64,000 nucleotides of DNA from Branchiostoma lanceolatum (GCF_035083965.1 NC_089738.1:5913398-5977397), one strand, 5' to 3'; positions 29,813 to 44,800 are shown, counted from the first letter of the stretch. Program-made: numbers and translations. The notes: generated by a model not told the origin, from the letters alone.

Positions 29813-32800
29813 ATGGACCACAGGGCAGTTTTACAGGGACTGGAGAGGCAGATGGGAACAACGTAAGTGTTTTAGACAAAATTGTCAAAAAGCTGCAAAG
29901 GTCGTACTGAAGCACTCACCTATTAATATTAAATATAGAATATAAAACTTGACACTGAATTTCAGGCCTCAGGCTAGTTATCAAGACCTATCAAATACAT
30001 GGTATTCATGTAAGAAATTGGCTGTCAAAAGTCACCTAAGTTTAGTCCATGAAAAACTTACACGGCAGGGGTGTCTGACCTCTAAAGTGTCAATTTAGAG
30101 AAAAACACTTTAGAGCAACTTGTGCCCCGATGTAAAAGATGTAGAAAAAACTTGTGCAGTGCAGTGTTTTTAATGTATTATTTCTACTCCACTGTACTCT
30201 AACATTGTAGGCTGCCCAGTACAGTCACCTCCTGTCTGATTTTCCAAGTGTCTGTACTCTGTAGGCTGCCCAGTACAGGCACCTCCTGCCTTATATTTCA
30301 TGTGCCTGTTCTCTGTAGGCTGCCCAGTACAGTCACCTCCTGTCTAATATTCCATGTGTCTGTACTCTGTAGGCTGCCCAGTACAGTCACCTCCTGTCTA
30401 ATACTATAAATGTCTGTACTCTGTAGGCCGCCCAGTACAGTCACCTCCTGTCTGATATCCCATGTGCCTGTTCTTTTTTTTTTTTTTTTTTTTTTTTTAT
30501 TCAACATAAGTACAAATATACATGACAAACAATAAACTAAGCGTGCCTTTTAACGAGATAACAAAATACTAATATACTGAACCAAGAATAACAAACTTAA
30601 AGTGTAACAGTTGACAGAACATGAAAAACAATAAGAATCTAATCCGTACATAAAGTTCCCCACTTACCCCGATGCTTCTCCAGCTTCTCTCTCCGAGATG
30701 CAATAAGAAACTCTGTTTTCTGATAGAAAGATACTAGTTTTTTGAAAGATCGCAAATGTAAACATTTAAAGCGCCTGGACCGAAAAATAAAGACTTTGCC
30801 CAGTAAAATGATTATATTTCTTAAAGGAGATGTATTTAAGGACAGTTCACCAAAAATAACCATAAAAGACGTTAAATCTAAAGTCAGACCGATTTCATGA
30901 GTAAGCCAATTTTCCACTTCAATCCAAAAAGCAATGACATGAACACACTCCCAGAAGACATGTACATATGTTTCCTCATCATTATTGCAAAAAGAGCAGG
31001 AGTTTGACTCAGTCAAATTCCAGGTTCGAAGAATTTTATTGCAGGGTAAAAACTTATAAATTAAACGGTATTGAAAGTACCTCAAACTTGGGTCAATAGT
31101 AGCTTTAATGATATTTGTAAAGACCATTTTCCAAGGCACATGAGTATCAAAATAGTCAAACCAAGATAATCTAATTTTGTGCGCCACAGTAATTTGATTA
31201 TTAGATACAAGAAAATAATTATACACGGCTTTGTTTATCTTAACATTTTTTAACCAAGCGTAGTTCTTTTGAAATATCATGCATACTAAATTCTTTGTAT
31301 GTTCCCTGCTAAGTAAATTCTTCCATTTCGACGGAATGGCGGATATGATCTGCTGATAACGTAGTTGGTCACAAATATTCGTATACATTAAACAGAATTC
31401 ATGGTACGACATCAGAAGGCCGTCATTAGATAATAAGTCATTAACAAAGATTATATTTCTATTCAACATAGCAGTAAAGAAAATAGGTTTATTATCAATA
31501 ACAATATTTGAATTATTCCAGAGTATTTGTCGTCTAACACCACCTGGCGACGTGGGTTCCAAATGTTGAAATTCGTACCAGGCATCAAGAACTTGAGATA
31601 GAAATGTTGTAAGATTTAGAGATGTGACGGAGAGCAGATGAAAAAAGGGTAGTAAACTCAAACGGAGGCGGGGGTGAGAATTTATGGACCGCGAAACAAA
31701 CCACTCAGGATGAAAATACAATTTTGGCACCCACGACGCTTTCATTGTTTTATCATATATTCGCAAATTTTTCAAATTTAACCCCCCATTTTCAACCGAG
31801 TTATACAAGACTTTACGTGCAACTCTTTCAGGGCCATCGTTCCAAATGAAGGAAAAAATTTTCTTCTCACACCTTTTGAAAAACAAGTCATCCGGCGATG
31901 GCAAAACTTGAAATAAATTAGTAAACTGGGAAACCACCAGAGAATTAACAACGGTAATTTTACCATATAATGATAGGGATTTACCTTTCCAAGGGCGCAG
32001 TACGGTATCCAACCCTTCTATTCGGGGCTCAATATTTACATTGACAATACTATTCATGTCGATAGGTATGTGCCTGTTCTCTGTAGGCTGCCCAGTACAG
32101 TCACCTCCTGTCAGTCGGAGCTGCAGGAGCTGATGAGACAGATAGACATCATGGTGAACAGTAAGAAGGCGGAGTGGGAGAGAGAGCTGCAGGCCGTGCA
32201 GGTGAAACTGGACGTCAGGGACAAGGAAGTACTGATGCAGAGGGCTACACTGGAGGCCAAGCACCAGGAGGTAAGAGAATATACAAGTTACAGTGTTCTC
32301 ACCAGAATTTTTTCACAGCATAGGGGTCAGGTACCATGGGTACAGAAGGCTAACTTTAGCGGTGCAAGTCACGCGTGGAGTGCTGAAGACATGACCAGAG
32401 TAGGGAGTCTGGCATATGTTCCCCCGGAAAATTTGTAAATTCATAACCCAATGAGACATTATTTCATGCATTTTGAGGGATAAATTCCTCTGTCACAGCC
32501 TCATTCTAAAGCCAAATATGAACTTTTTATAAGATTTATGAAGGGTCACAAGGTTTGTCCCAGAAAGAAACACCCTATGCTGGTTGAAACACAGCATAGG
32601 GGTCCAGATCACAGCATAGGGGGTCCAAATCACAGCATAGGGGGCCCCTATATGCTGAAAAGGCCTGGCGAGAACACTGAGTTACAACCCCACCCTCAAC
32701 AGGAAAGGAGGCTAGGCCTACTACCACCCAATACACACTTGGAAAAATTTCTGGACGTACAAATGACGTCACCTTTTTTCCTGGGTGCAAAACGGCCTTG

Positions 32801-35800
32801 CGCGTCATACAACAGGCATTTTTATGGACATATGTTACATCCAGGATGAACGTACGATGAAGTTGTACTGGCCATAAAAATGCCTGTCATAAGACGCGTG
32901 GGGGCAATTCACACCCAGGAAGATAGGCGACGTACGTCAAAGATGTGAACACACATCATTAGCTCCTGTACTCGTACAACAGGACCGTTTGACCTTTTTC
33001 AAAAACATTAAGTAGCTTGAGTAAATATATTTTGGATGTCTAACCTTCATCTTATACCAGGAGGTACTGTGTGGTTACTAGCATTACTGGCTTGCCTGTT
33101 CTGTTTTACACAATGTTCATGGAGGCAGCCATCTTGGTCACCTGATGCAGCTCAACCAATCAACACCAAGTGGGCTGGGTTGAAAAACTATGGTGTAAAG
33201 AAAACCAGTGTCAGCTGTGTCAGAAACAGTGTACAAAACAGTACAAAGTGTGCATTGTTTCTGTTGTTCAGAAATTAATTCTTCACATTATTTTCCAGAT
33301 AGGGAATTTGCGGCAGCAGTTGGAGGGTTTTGAGAGAGCCCAGCGGGACCTTGTGGCTCAATATGAACAGCAAGTATCAGGGCTGAGAAATGAGGTGAGA
33401 CAATAGAATCCAGGCTCTTAGCTAGCAGGGCGTCAGGGTGTCTTCTGGATGCCAAACACTAAGAAAACAAAGGAATTAAATGCCCTCCTTTACAGGACAC
33501 CCAGACTGGCCAGAGGACACCCTGTTGCCCTGGTACTGTAATTAAAGACACACACACACTGCAACTGTTATTTTTTCCCCATACCAGACACAGGGAGAGC
33601 TTTGAAATTGATTGACATGCGAAGCTACCAGGTAAATTTTAAATCCATAGAGCCCATGGGGAAGTCTACCACCCACCACCCCCCCAATTTCCGGATGCCC
33701 TGTCTTACTAGTACTGTCTATAACTCCGGATGCAACTTAGCTGAAAGGCTGATAAAAACAGTTTGTAAATGAGCCTTATGAACATACAAGACTGCTGGCT
33801 TTAACAAGAGGAGTTACTGTCACTGTGTAAAAGTCACAATAATACATAAACGATTAATTTTCTTCTTGCATTCTTTTACAAGATAGTCTACCAATTGCAG
33901 CTACCATAAGAGACAGATGCTGCAAACGATGGTGTTGTTTTTTTTCTCACTGAAGTTCTCCCTTCTTGATACAGCTGACAAACCTAAAGACTAAGTATGA
34001 GAAGCTGCAGAGGCACCAACTGAAAAGATCATCAGGGTCCAGTGTGGAGAAGGACAGACTGTCTGCAGAACTGAAGGACAGTAGGACGGAGATAGAGGCA
34101 CTAAGAGGCAAAGTAGAGGTAACTTCTTCTTTGTTCTTGAAGCCACATACTTCAACTTGCTGAAGATTCTGTAGCCTATATTGACCGTGTATATGGTTTG
34201 ATCCACTACTTTTGTCAAGGAGGGACAAACCATAGCAACTCTATGTAAGAAGTGTCTTGAAGTCACCTTACACTACTGAGTCAGTGAGTGTTCATCATTG
34301 AATTCCGATGACAGATAAAAAGTGAATTCAAAGTAATATCGATCCTGGGACCAGTTTAGCTCACTGAAGAACTATCCTTCCACAAGTCGTGACAGAGAAG
34401 ACAGATGCTATGTACAGTACTAACTTACAGGTTCATTTTACCGGGGAAATTCCCCTACATGTAGCTCTTTTCGACAAGCACAATGAACAGTAGACCATGG
34501 CTTCCGTCCTGAGGACTACAACCCTTTCTGGTGGTTGGCATATATGGTGAGCAACACAGCCGGGATCAAACTCACGGCTTCTAGTTCCAGAGGCAAGGTC
34601 GCTAAACACTGGACTATGCACGCTACCTACAGATACATGTACTAAGTATTGTAACCGACAGTGAATCATGTTTTGTACCCTTGTAGGATTATCGTGGACG
34701 TGGTAAGGACTGGGACAGCCAGCGTAGGTCACTCCAAGGTCAGATTCAGAGTCTGGAGGCTCAGAGGAAGACTCTGGCAGAGAAGTGTGAACACATGCAG
34801 GTGGGTACTAATAGAAACATCAGGCTATTAGCTAGCAGGGTGTTAAGGCGTCTTTTGCACGCCCTACGCTAAGAAGACAAAGAAATTAGACACCCTTCTT
34901 TTTGCAGGGGATTCTCAGAGGCTGCAATGTTTCCCTCATGCACATATGACCGTGTTCCCTCACATACACCGGACAGTTATTTTTTCCTCATACCAGACAC
35001 TGGGACGGCATATAAATTGATTGACATTCAAGGTCACCAGCTCAAGTAATTGTTAATCCGTAGAGCCCATTGAAGAATTCTTCCCTCCTCAATTTTTTCG
35101 ATACTCTAAAAATCTGAGCTAAAATCTGCATAAGAAACTATTATCACTGGTCTATATTATTTGTCTTGCAGTGATTATCATTAAAATATGTATTTTCACG
35201 AATCACAGTTTCTTGTAATTCACATTTGTTGCCATAGCAACAGAGTCTTAGTTACCAGTCGCAGCTGAACAAGCGGCGGCAGATGCTGGAGAGTGTGGAG
35301 TCGACCCACCAGGTGCAGCTGGCGCAGGTGGGCGAACAGCTGGAGAGGGCACGTGATGACATCAACATGCAGGATGAGACCATAGAGAGACTCAAGGTCA
35401 GTCCTCAGCTTTTCTGCATCTTTTTATTCTTGGAAAGGAAACCCTGAAGTTGTGCCCTTGGGAAAGGCACTTTACACAAATTTCCTCACTTCACTCAGGA
35501 GAAAATGAGTACCTAGCTTCAGTTAGGGACGTCCCTCAGCATAGCACGTTAAATGGGGATCCCAAATTGTTTGAGGAGAGCCACACCTCGAGCACATCAA
35601 AGAACCCACCACACTTATTGAAAAGATTAGGGGTCCATCCCTGTATGCATGGATCAAATAAATCTGTCCAAATATGGGGCTTGTAGTCTTTTGTACAAAC
35701 CTGGTGTGTTACGCCATAACGCAGTTTACCGGGAAGGGTATACGATACATACAAACAAATGGAAAATTCATGGAAAATCCTGACTGAATATCTTTTGGCA

Positions 35801-38800
35801 GATCATAGACTTCCATGGTTTTGTTTGGTTCTCTTTGTTGATATTATTTTACTCACAAATACTTTATAATTTCATATTGTGAAGGAAGCCCTTATATTTA
35901 AGATCTAACTTCATTTTGATTCCCCCCAACCCTGTACCTTTTAGTCTGAGCTGGATGATACCATCTCTTCTAAAGACCAACTCCTAGGGGAGAATGAACA
36001 GTTGAGAGAAGAGCTAAGGAAAGCAACGAGGGACAACAGGGTTTGTGCCTATTTATTGTCTTTATTAGTGCTTGAAAATTATACGTGATCTTTAGAGACA
36101 TATAGAATACAACACGGGGTATTCCATATCACCCGAGGTACCAGAGTTTGATAGCAAGGCCAAGGGAGTTTGGCGGTAGGAAACCTAGTTATGTTCTTTG
36201 AATAAAGATACCGACAAGTTGAAAACAGTTTATGTTTTTGTCATTGAATAAGTTCAGAAAAACACATTGTTAATTTTTTCAAATTTGTCAGGTACAGGTA
36301 CAGGTCCGGACCTGTACCTAAACCTCTGTACTGGTACCTGTACCTGATGTTACGTTTAGGTACGCAGCACTACTGTCTACAGTAACCACCTGTCTACTAT
36401 GACCATTTTCTTTAAGTCCCTTTAGTGGTCAGTGTAGACAGGAAATTTTCAAACTTGTTGCCTCACAACAGAGGCTGGAGGACGAGGTGAAGAGGCTAAA
36501 TCTGGAGCTGCAGTCCCGAGACGACCTGATCCAGGCTGCTGAACGGGACCAGAAGAACCACAGTAAGGACCTGTCCCGCCTGGAGGAGTCACTACACATG
36601 AAGGACAAGCTTATCAGGTACAGTTTACAGCACTACACAGTCATGTCACTACACATGTCACTACAGGTGCCACTACACATGTCACTACACATGTCACTTC
36701 ACATGTCACTACACATGAAGGACAAGCTCATCAGGTACAGCTTACACCGCTACACATGTCACTACACCTGTCACAACACATGTCTCTACACATGAAGGAC
36801 AAGCTTATCAAGTACAGTTTACAGCACTACACATGTCACTACACATGTCACTACACATGAAGGACAAACTTATCAGGTAGAGATTACAGTACTACATATG
36901 TCACTACGCAGTCACTACACATTACACTACACATGAAGGACAGGCTTATCAGGGAACAGTATACAGCACTGCACATGTCACTACACAAGTCACTACTCAT
37001 GTCACTACACATTAGTCAATACACATCTCACTACACATGTCACGACATGTCACTACACATCTCACTACACATGAAGAACAAGATCATCAGGTACAGTTTA
37101 CAGCTCTCTACACATGTCACAACGCACGAAAGACAAGTACGTGTTGAAGTTGACCATTCAATATATTCTCTGCTCTTCTTTCACTGTAGATCACTAGAGG
37201 ATGCTACTAGGAAAGAGGAGGCCGCTGAACTCAACCAACTCAGGGAGGAGCTCAGTAGCTGTAGGTCAGAAGCCAGGTACAGAAATATGTCCATTCTTGT
37301 CTTTGGCGTCTGGAGTATCAACAAAATTAACTGTGCAACTGTTGTTGTTTTTTTCAGCAAATACTGCAAGCAGCTTTTGAATGTTGTATCAAAATCAACA
37401 CAACAACCAAACATTTATAAGCTACATCACAGGTCAATATCAAGAAAAGTGTTGTTTTTTCAGGTTACAGTCAATGGTGTTATATACATGTAGGACAAAG
37501 CAATATTTTAGGGGAGGTTCACACTAGTGCATATATTCAAAGAGTTTCCATATTAGAGTCTAACATGTTTTAAGTTCAGGTAAAGTTTGCAGAGAAGAAC
37601 TTGTTTTTCACTTTGACCCATCGCTGTGTAGCCTGGTTATCGAACCGAAAAAAACGACTTCTTCGGCCACAAGCTTAACCTAAGACAAAAAATATTAAAC
37701 GTAATTCATGCAGACTTGAATATATACACTCTTGTAAACCCCCTTAAGTTCTCAGTAGCCTCGTTTTCATCACAAATGCTGTATATCCAGTAGTTGCTGT
37801 TGGAGAAATAGAAGCAATAGAGGGGTCACAAACTGTGCACGGGGGTAATGTTTGGTCATGCCCATATTTTGAAGACCATTCAATGCATTCCATCCCATGT
37901 TCCTGTGTGTTCCTGTCCTCAGAGCCTGCAGGAAAAATGAACAGAGACTCCGAGAGGAGGTTGACAGGTTACAAGCTAGGTACAGTCGTCATGGAGACAA
38001 CGTCATGCATGAAACTCTCTCTGCACATAGTTTCAAAAGCATGCATAATCACATGATTATTAATAATCACCCAATCCTAATCTGCATGACAAATTTCTTC
38101 AAATTAGATGTAAATTTTAGTGTTAGCCTTAGTGACAATCTTTTTTTGTTCAACTGTCAATGATTTAGTTTAGCCTGAAAATCTCTCTGCACATAGATTC
38201 AAAAGCATGCATAATCACATGATAATCACCCAATCCTTGGGTTTATAGGAAAAGCTGGGCTGTCTAGCTGGCCTGTCTACCCTGTGCTGTCTACCCTTTT
38301 TGACAGCCCAGGGTAGACAGGCCGGGTAGATGGCCCAGCTTTTTCCGTAAACCCCCCAATCCTTCTACATGACAAATTCCAATCAAATTAGATTTAGGTG
38401 TTAGCCTTGATGACAATGATTTTGTCCAACTGTCAATGATTTAATTAATAGCAGTTTAGTGCACCTATCAGTTGAACTAATTCTGGTTCCTTAATTCCCA
38501 AATGTCAATTAATCAAAATCGTTGCTGTTAGTGTGGTTAGTGTTCTGATGTGCACCTACCAGATCTAGAGATGTGGAAGTTAGGCCATGTTGATTTGATT
38601 ATGAATGACATCCGCACATGCATCAATTTCCATCCCTTTCCCAAAAAAACTTTCGCCCATACTGTAAATCTTACAAACCAGGTGCAAAATGACCAACTCT
38701 ACACATGTCAAAAATATATGCCATAAATTGCCGAAAAGTATTTCAGAAAACGGTACTAATTTCGTAGAATGCCAAAGTCGATTCCAATGTCAAAGAAGAA

Positions 38801-41800
38801 GATGTGAAAGAATAAAAATGAAGAATATCTATATTGTTGCACAGTGTACCATTCGTCAGTCATTTGTTCAACCTTCCTGACCACTTAGATCTCTCTTCTC
38901 GATTGCATGTTTGCATCGGTTTTTGCGGTTCCAAGATCTAGATAATGTCATTCATATAATGTAAATGAACATGGCCTTAAGGTGAAAGATGCAGTAACAC
39001 AGTGCAGTACTGACTCTGCCCCCCTCCCCGTGTAGTCTCCAGTCCTCTCAGACGGAGGTGGCTCACCTGAACACAGAGCTGACAGGGAGGATACAGGAGA
39101 TCCGCAGACTGGAGGGGACAGTGGTGAGGGAACTACAGACTGAGCTGGACAAGGTTGGTGTAATGATGTATCTTCTCCTAACTACTAGGTTGCAAAAACA
39201 ATATTTTTATACTCTATACAAATGAGCCAGAACGGGCAATACATTTGGCCTTAATGCTAGAATTCTATATGTACCAAATTCCAATATGTCCAAAAGTCTA
39301 GTAGTTACTGTTAGTACATTGAGATGAAAAAAATTCTTTATATCTGATTGGACTACAAATGTAGGTTGATATACATGTACTGTGATCACTTTGATTGGTC
39401 CTATACGTCTGTATTTGTATATTACTTGAATGTGTTAAAATTTGTTCTTTCCCTGATTGTATTTTTTAATGTTTGTGCCCAGGGATATCTGAAAAACAGA
39501 TCCGTAAATCCGAGATATACTCTGGTTAGATAAATGAATTGAAATCTCCAAACTTTTGCAGTAGTTTTATTTTTGTGGTGACCTACACAAGGATTCATGA
39601 CACCACAAATGTATGCATTTCCAATGTGTTACAATTGTTAGAAATGTGTATGCAAAATTGTTTGACACAGCGGAAATCTCTTTTTCCCTCATTCTAGTGT
39701 TTACCATAGATAAAATAAAGAAGTTTTCATTTATTTTAGTCTCAGGGCAGGTTAGTTCAGGAGGAACAGTCGCACACATCGGAGGTGGAGGGGATGAGAG
39801 CAGAGCTGTCCAACCTGACGGCCGACCTCCACCAGCGAGATGTGTCCATCGCCGAGCTGAGCGAGAAGTCGTCCCACATGGAGCGACAGCTGAGAGACAC
39901 CAGCGACAGGCTGGACAGGAAGGGTGCAGAGCTACAGGTAACGCTACGGTCCCAATTGTGCCATTGCCCGTAGGGGATGTAGTTCGGGCCGGGCCCTGAA
40001 GCCACAAATTTGTCCCGGTGGACCGCCGTCTACTAGAGGGGTACCTCCCGGTGTTGGCTCGATTAGCTCACAGCTTTTATTTGTTACCGGGTCCCGCATT
40101 GATTTTAAGTCTGGGCTGAAATGATTCAGGATTCTGTCAAAAAAAGTCTGGCAGCCGCAGGGTATCCCATGAGGCCATGTAGAGGTGCCAAAAAATAGGC
40201 CGTCAACTACCTGGTGTGCCCCTTTATCTAATTGGGACCGAAGCGTTAGTAGGCAATAGTATTGTATCCGGACTTCCTCGAGTGAACCTTACACACTCAT
40301 GTCACATCTTCAGAAAGGACTCAAGCCAACACTCAGACGTGTTTCACGTATGGTGCAACAGCTGATCATGAGAGACACCAGCAACAGACTGGACAGGAAG
40401 GGTGCAGAAATACAGGCCAGGCTTTTAGCTAAGATTTATGGAACCCAATGGGATCTATATGGACTTACCCTTATGAGATCTTCCTGGGGGCTTTGGATAG
40501 CATGGGCTTCAGCACCATGGCCACACCACAGCTGTGGTAGCTAAATGCTAGATGAGAACAATGTCATAAAAAAACATTTGGGTGTTAATTCTCATGCCAA
40601 TTTCAACACCAGATACATGTACATGTAGCTTTGCATGTCCCAGTGTCTGGCATATGAAAAAAACACTCTAACTGTTGTAGTGTGGGGGGGGGGGACACAA
40701 TCATGTAAATGCAATTACAAGGGAAACAGTCCAATGGCATCCTCTGTAAAATGAGGGTGTCTAATTTCCTAGTTTTCTTAGACACTAAGTGTAGCAGACT
40801 CCCTGCTATCTAATAGACTGACAACAGGTTCTAGCCTGGTATCAGGTATTTTGCAGCTCTAGTTCGAAGGAAAGAAATCATCGATAAGCAGACCAGCAGG
40901 CTGGATACCAACCTCATAGTTGTCATCTTCAGTACAAATGAACTATCCCAAAAATGTCCATCTGTATCCCTTACTATTATAGATTATATGTTTTGCACTT
41001 ATGCAGCATTTTTTTTCTTTATAACTAAAGGCTGTCAATATACCAAACCCATAGACCAAACCACCTCAGTTGAAACATTATGTGGAATGTAAAAAGAAAA
41101 AAAATTGAAGTGCAAATATCTTTAATGACTGCAGCTGCCCTTTGATTTAACAAAACCTCCTTGGTTTAACTGGTAATTTAGATGGACATCTATAGCTAGG
41201 ATCTCTCTATTGTATTGCATTCATCATGAGTAAGTTGCGAGATTGAAAGAGATGTGAGTCTTAACTGTATTTGCTGGCTGTGTTCATCAGGTGACCATGG
41301 CCCAGCTGGAAGCTCTCCGACTGGAGAATCGCCACCTCAGGGAGTTAACACAGGACGACCAGAGATCAGCATCCAAGGTGGGGAAGATATATGTTGGTTT
41401 ATTGGTCAGAAATAACGGTGCAATGGCAACCAGTGCTGAATTGTTGCAGGGTTTACAATCACAGAATATACAACAGATACATATTTGCTCCACGCTTTCA
41501 CTTTGTGGAACTGTCGCAAGGGTCTGGGCGGCTGGCATTCGGCGCCAGCAGGTGACCTCAATACGACCTTCCCCAACCGAAGTCAGGTACCCATTCACAC
41601 CTGGGCGAAGTGAGGAAAGTCGTGTAAAGTGCCTTTCCCAAGGGCACAACATCGGGCCTAGAAGTGGTTTCGACCCCTGGACCTCTGCTATTTAATACAT
41701 CATTTCACATTACTGTAAGTCTTGATAGATGCAGTTATTTTATATTCACAGTTTTCACAGAACATTACACTCACTGTAAATATTTGTTCAGTAGTGATTT

Positions 41801-44800
41801 CTGTATGCCCACTCGAAAAACTTTTAACACTGCAATCACCCTCTTTTCCTCCCTACCATGTAATAAAGTCCACAGATTAACTTTAACAAATTTATATACT
41901 GTATTAGGTAATTGCAATTTTTGATTTCTCCCTTTTTTATTCTTTTTCCTCAGGACTTGAGACAGGCAGAAGTGAAGATCACTGAGTTACAGGGAAGTTA
42001 TTCTGCCTCCGTGGCAAAACTCGAGGTACAAGCATTTTCTTAAGCCTAAAGTTGTGTGATCACAAATTGTTTATTCCCTGCTTATTCAATTATCCTGATA
42101 AGCTTAGCAACAAGCTGAAGATACCAAAAAATTGAAACTCTGCTGCAGTACCAAGGTCACATACCAGGGGGCCCAAAATCGACCTTGACTTTCTATTAAA
42201 TTAATTAGAATTTGTTTGTCTGAAAGATAGTACAGTCCAACCTGACATAAGCAACCACGAGGACTGAGCAACAGTGGTTGCTGAGGACAGATGGTTGCTC
42301 TCGACAAGTTAGTAGTTTGGCCAAAAAAGACCATTACATTTGAATGATATATATACACCTTGGGTCCCAGGAAATATCATTAAGCTCCTTTTTATCTGCC
42401 TGGCAAAGACAAATAAGGTCTCATTCCTGAGTTTCTCCGTGTGTAGACTCCCAAAGAGTCCGTGCCCAAATATACAAACGGCTGCATGAACGTGTGTTTA
42501 TATCGGTGTAAAATTCCCATTTAGCCAGCCCGACTGATCTCAAGCGTCAAACTGATGAAAGCTTGTGTGTAACGGAAGAAATAAACAGGTGAAGTGTGGC
42601 AGCTGCGCGCGAGGTCGGACGTCCACAGCCCGACATGGTTGGTAATGTGGTCGAGCGCTTTCAGCTGGAAAGTGCCTATTTTGGGGGTGTAGCTAAGTGT
42701 AGTTTGTTATTGCCATAAAAAGGTATTGTATGCCAACTGGTAATTGGCAATTTTTTTCACATGATCTAGGGTAAAGGTGCTCAACAGAGAATGAATGACC
42801 TTGGTGCATTTCCTATAGCTTCATTACGAACACACCCATGTAAAACATGTTTTATAACATTTAAGCCTATGGGGCGAAAAAACTCATGAATGAGACCTTC
42901 AAGAAATAATGTATTGTTTCTATCGTTTTTATCTTAATTATTGTCACCAGATGCTTTAAATATACAAACAATTTATAAACTAGAAAGGCAACATTTGCGA
43001 GCAAATACAGCATGTTTAGCCATACTCCTCGCCATGCAAAAAATAGACTGTCCCAAAATAACAATGAACCCTTCTAAAATATTTCCACTAAAGAAATGGA
43101 TCACCCCAGTCCAAAATTGAGTTTAAAAACAATTAAGTCTCTCCATACAGGGATGGAGTCTTGCAGTAGCACCTCAACACAATATGGACCAGTCCAAAAC
43201 CATGTCCACTTAAACAAATACACTTCTGCTAACAAATGGACTTTTTCATTATCACTCCAGCTCAAAATTGAAATGAATAATTAAAGAATCCTCCCCTTGC
43301 AAAAATTGGATATTCCGTGCCATCTACCTGTTAACTAGACCAGTCGAAAAATATCCGCCCAAAATTACACTCTTGCGCATAATCAACCTAGTTCAAAATT
43401 GAATAAAAAAAGATTAACCCCAGGGAAGAATGAAGTTTTCCATAGTACAGTCAAACCTGTATTAGCGGTCACCTTTGCATAGCGGCCACCTGCCCATAGT
43501 GGTCACTTTTTGTCGGTCCCTTGGATTTTTCCCATTGACATAAGCATTAAGAATTAGGCTATAGCGGTCACCTGGCCAACGCGGTCGCGGCCACTCGATT
43601 TTCGGTCCCGCGGGTCTGGAAACACTGCCGATAACGGTCACGGCGCATGGTCGCCGCAAGATTCGGGAGCCTTCTTTCAAATCCCCGCAGAAAAAAAATG
43701 TCATTATAGCTACAGTGTTACCCATGAAAATGTTGTACATGGTTTTATTTTGCTCCTGGTGTTGGTTTTGAATTTCCAAAACCGCCAAGACGCCGGAAAT
43801 TTGAGACAAACAGAGCCTCTTGGTGCGCGGTCCTAGCGGGACGTTTTGTTTACTTGGGTTACTTCACTAGTAGTACCATGGGGGAGCAGTTTGTTAAAAA
43901 AAAGACAGATACCTTTTATCCTCTAAAAAAAGGTTATAAAGTCATCCATTCTTTGTATATTCTGTTCTCTTTATTCAAAGAACTTCTTTGACGAAATGAA
44001 TTTACATTTTGTACTATTTAATGTAGAGTAAAATCATAACTCACACATTGCAGCTGCACCCACATTACAGTAGACTATCCCAATGACCCTATGACCTCTC
44101 ATCTTGCAGCTGTTGTTTTTTCTCCCGGCAAGGAATCCGACCCAAACAGGCTGATTTTACCGTGAAATTCCGCAATTATTTGCTGATAAATGATATCGCC
44201 GCGCAATTGAAAATGACACGGTTGTCTTTGGCAACATTTTGGTCGCATGTGCTCCGGATTGGGGGCGGATCGATGGATCGACTTGGACTAAATTTGCTTG
44301 TGGAAAAATCCGGACCTACCGAAAGCAGTCATCTTGAGCCGATGGTCGTCTTGTGGAAGTGGTCGGTAGACCAAGTTTGACTGTACATGTACGTGAATAA
44401 ATGTTTCTCAGTGGGTACAGAAAACATGTGCCACTTATTGCTCGTAATCAATCAACCGTTTCTATAGAGCGGCCACCTGTCCATAGCGGTCGATTTTGGC
44501 CAGTCCCTTGAGTGACCGCTATAGGCAGGTTTGACTGTAAACATAATGATATATATGAAGATTTGACAGGAGAGGAAGGAAATAACCAAAAACAACATAT
44601 TTCAGCAATAGTATGGGTGAAATATAAAAATGTGACACCCCTATGTTTGAATGCATGATTCAATAGTATACATTTTTGGTTGAAAATAACAAAACGAAAA
44701 AAATGTTTATTTCAAAAATCGTTTTGAAAGGCTGTATGCCAAACATTTGAATGAGGGCCTGTGTACATGATGAAGGCAGACATATGCCAAATTTCACATC

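Noticed and set aside
32068-32264. N-terminal ~65 residues of the minus open frame over the L1/Tx1 LINE
   Set aside because: They lie outside the LINE target duplication and are the antisense of CEP63 exon 2; a chance extension.
36487-36795. A longer exon 8 of CEP63 encoding MSLHMSLH repeats
   Set aside because: The frame runs past a good donor into the tandem array; the exon homologous to CEP63 ends at 36617 and joins exon 9 in frame.
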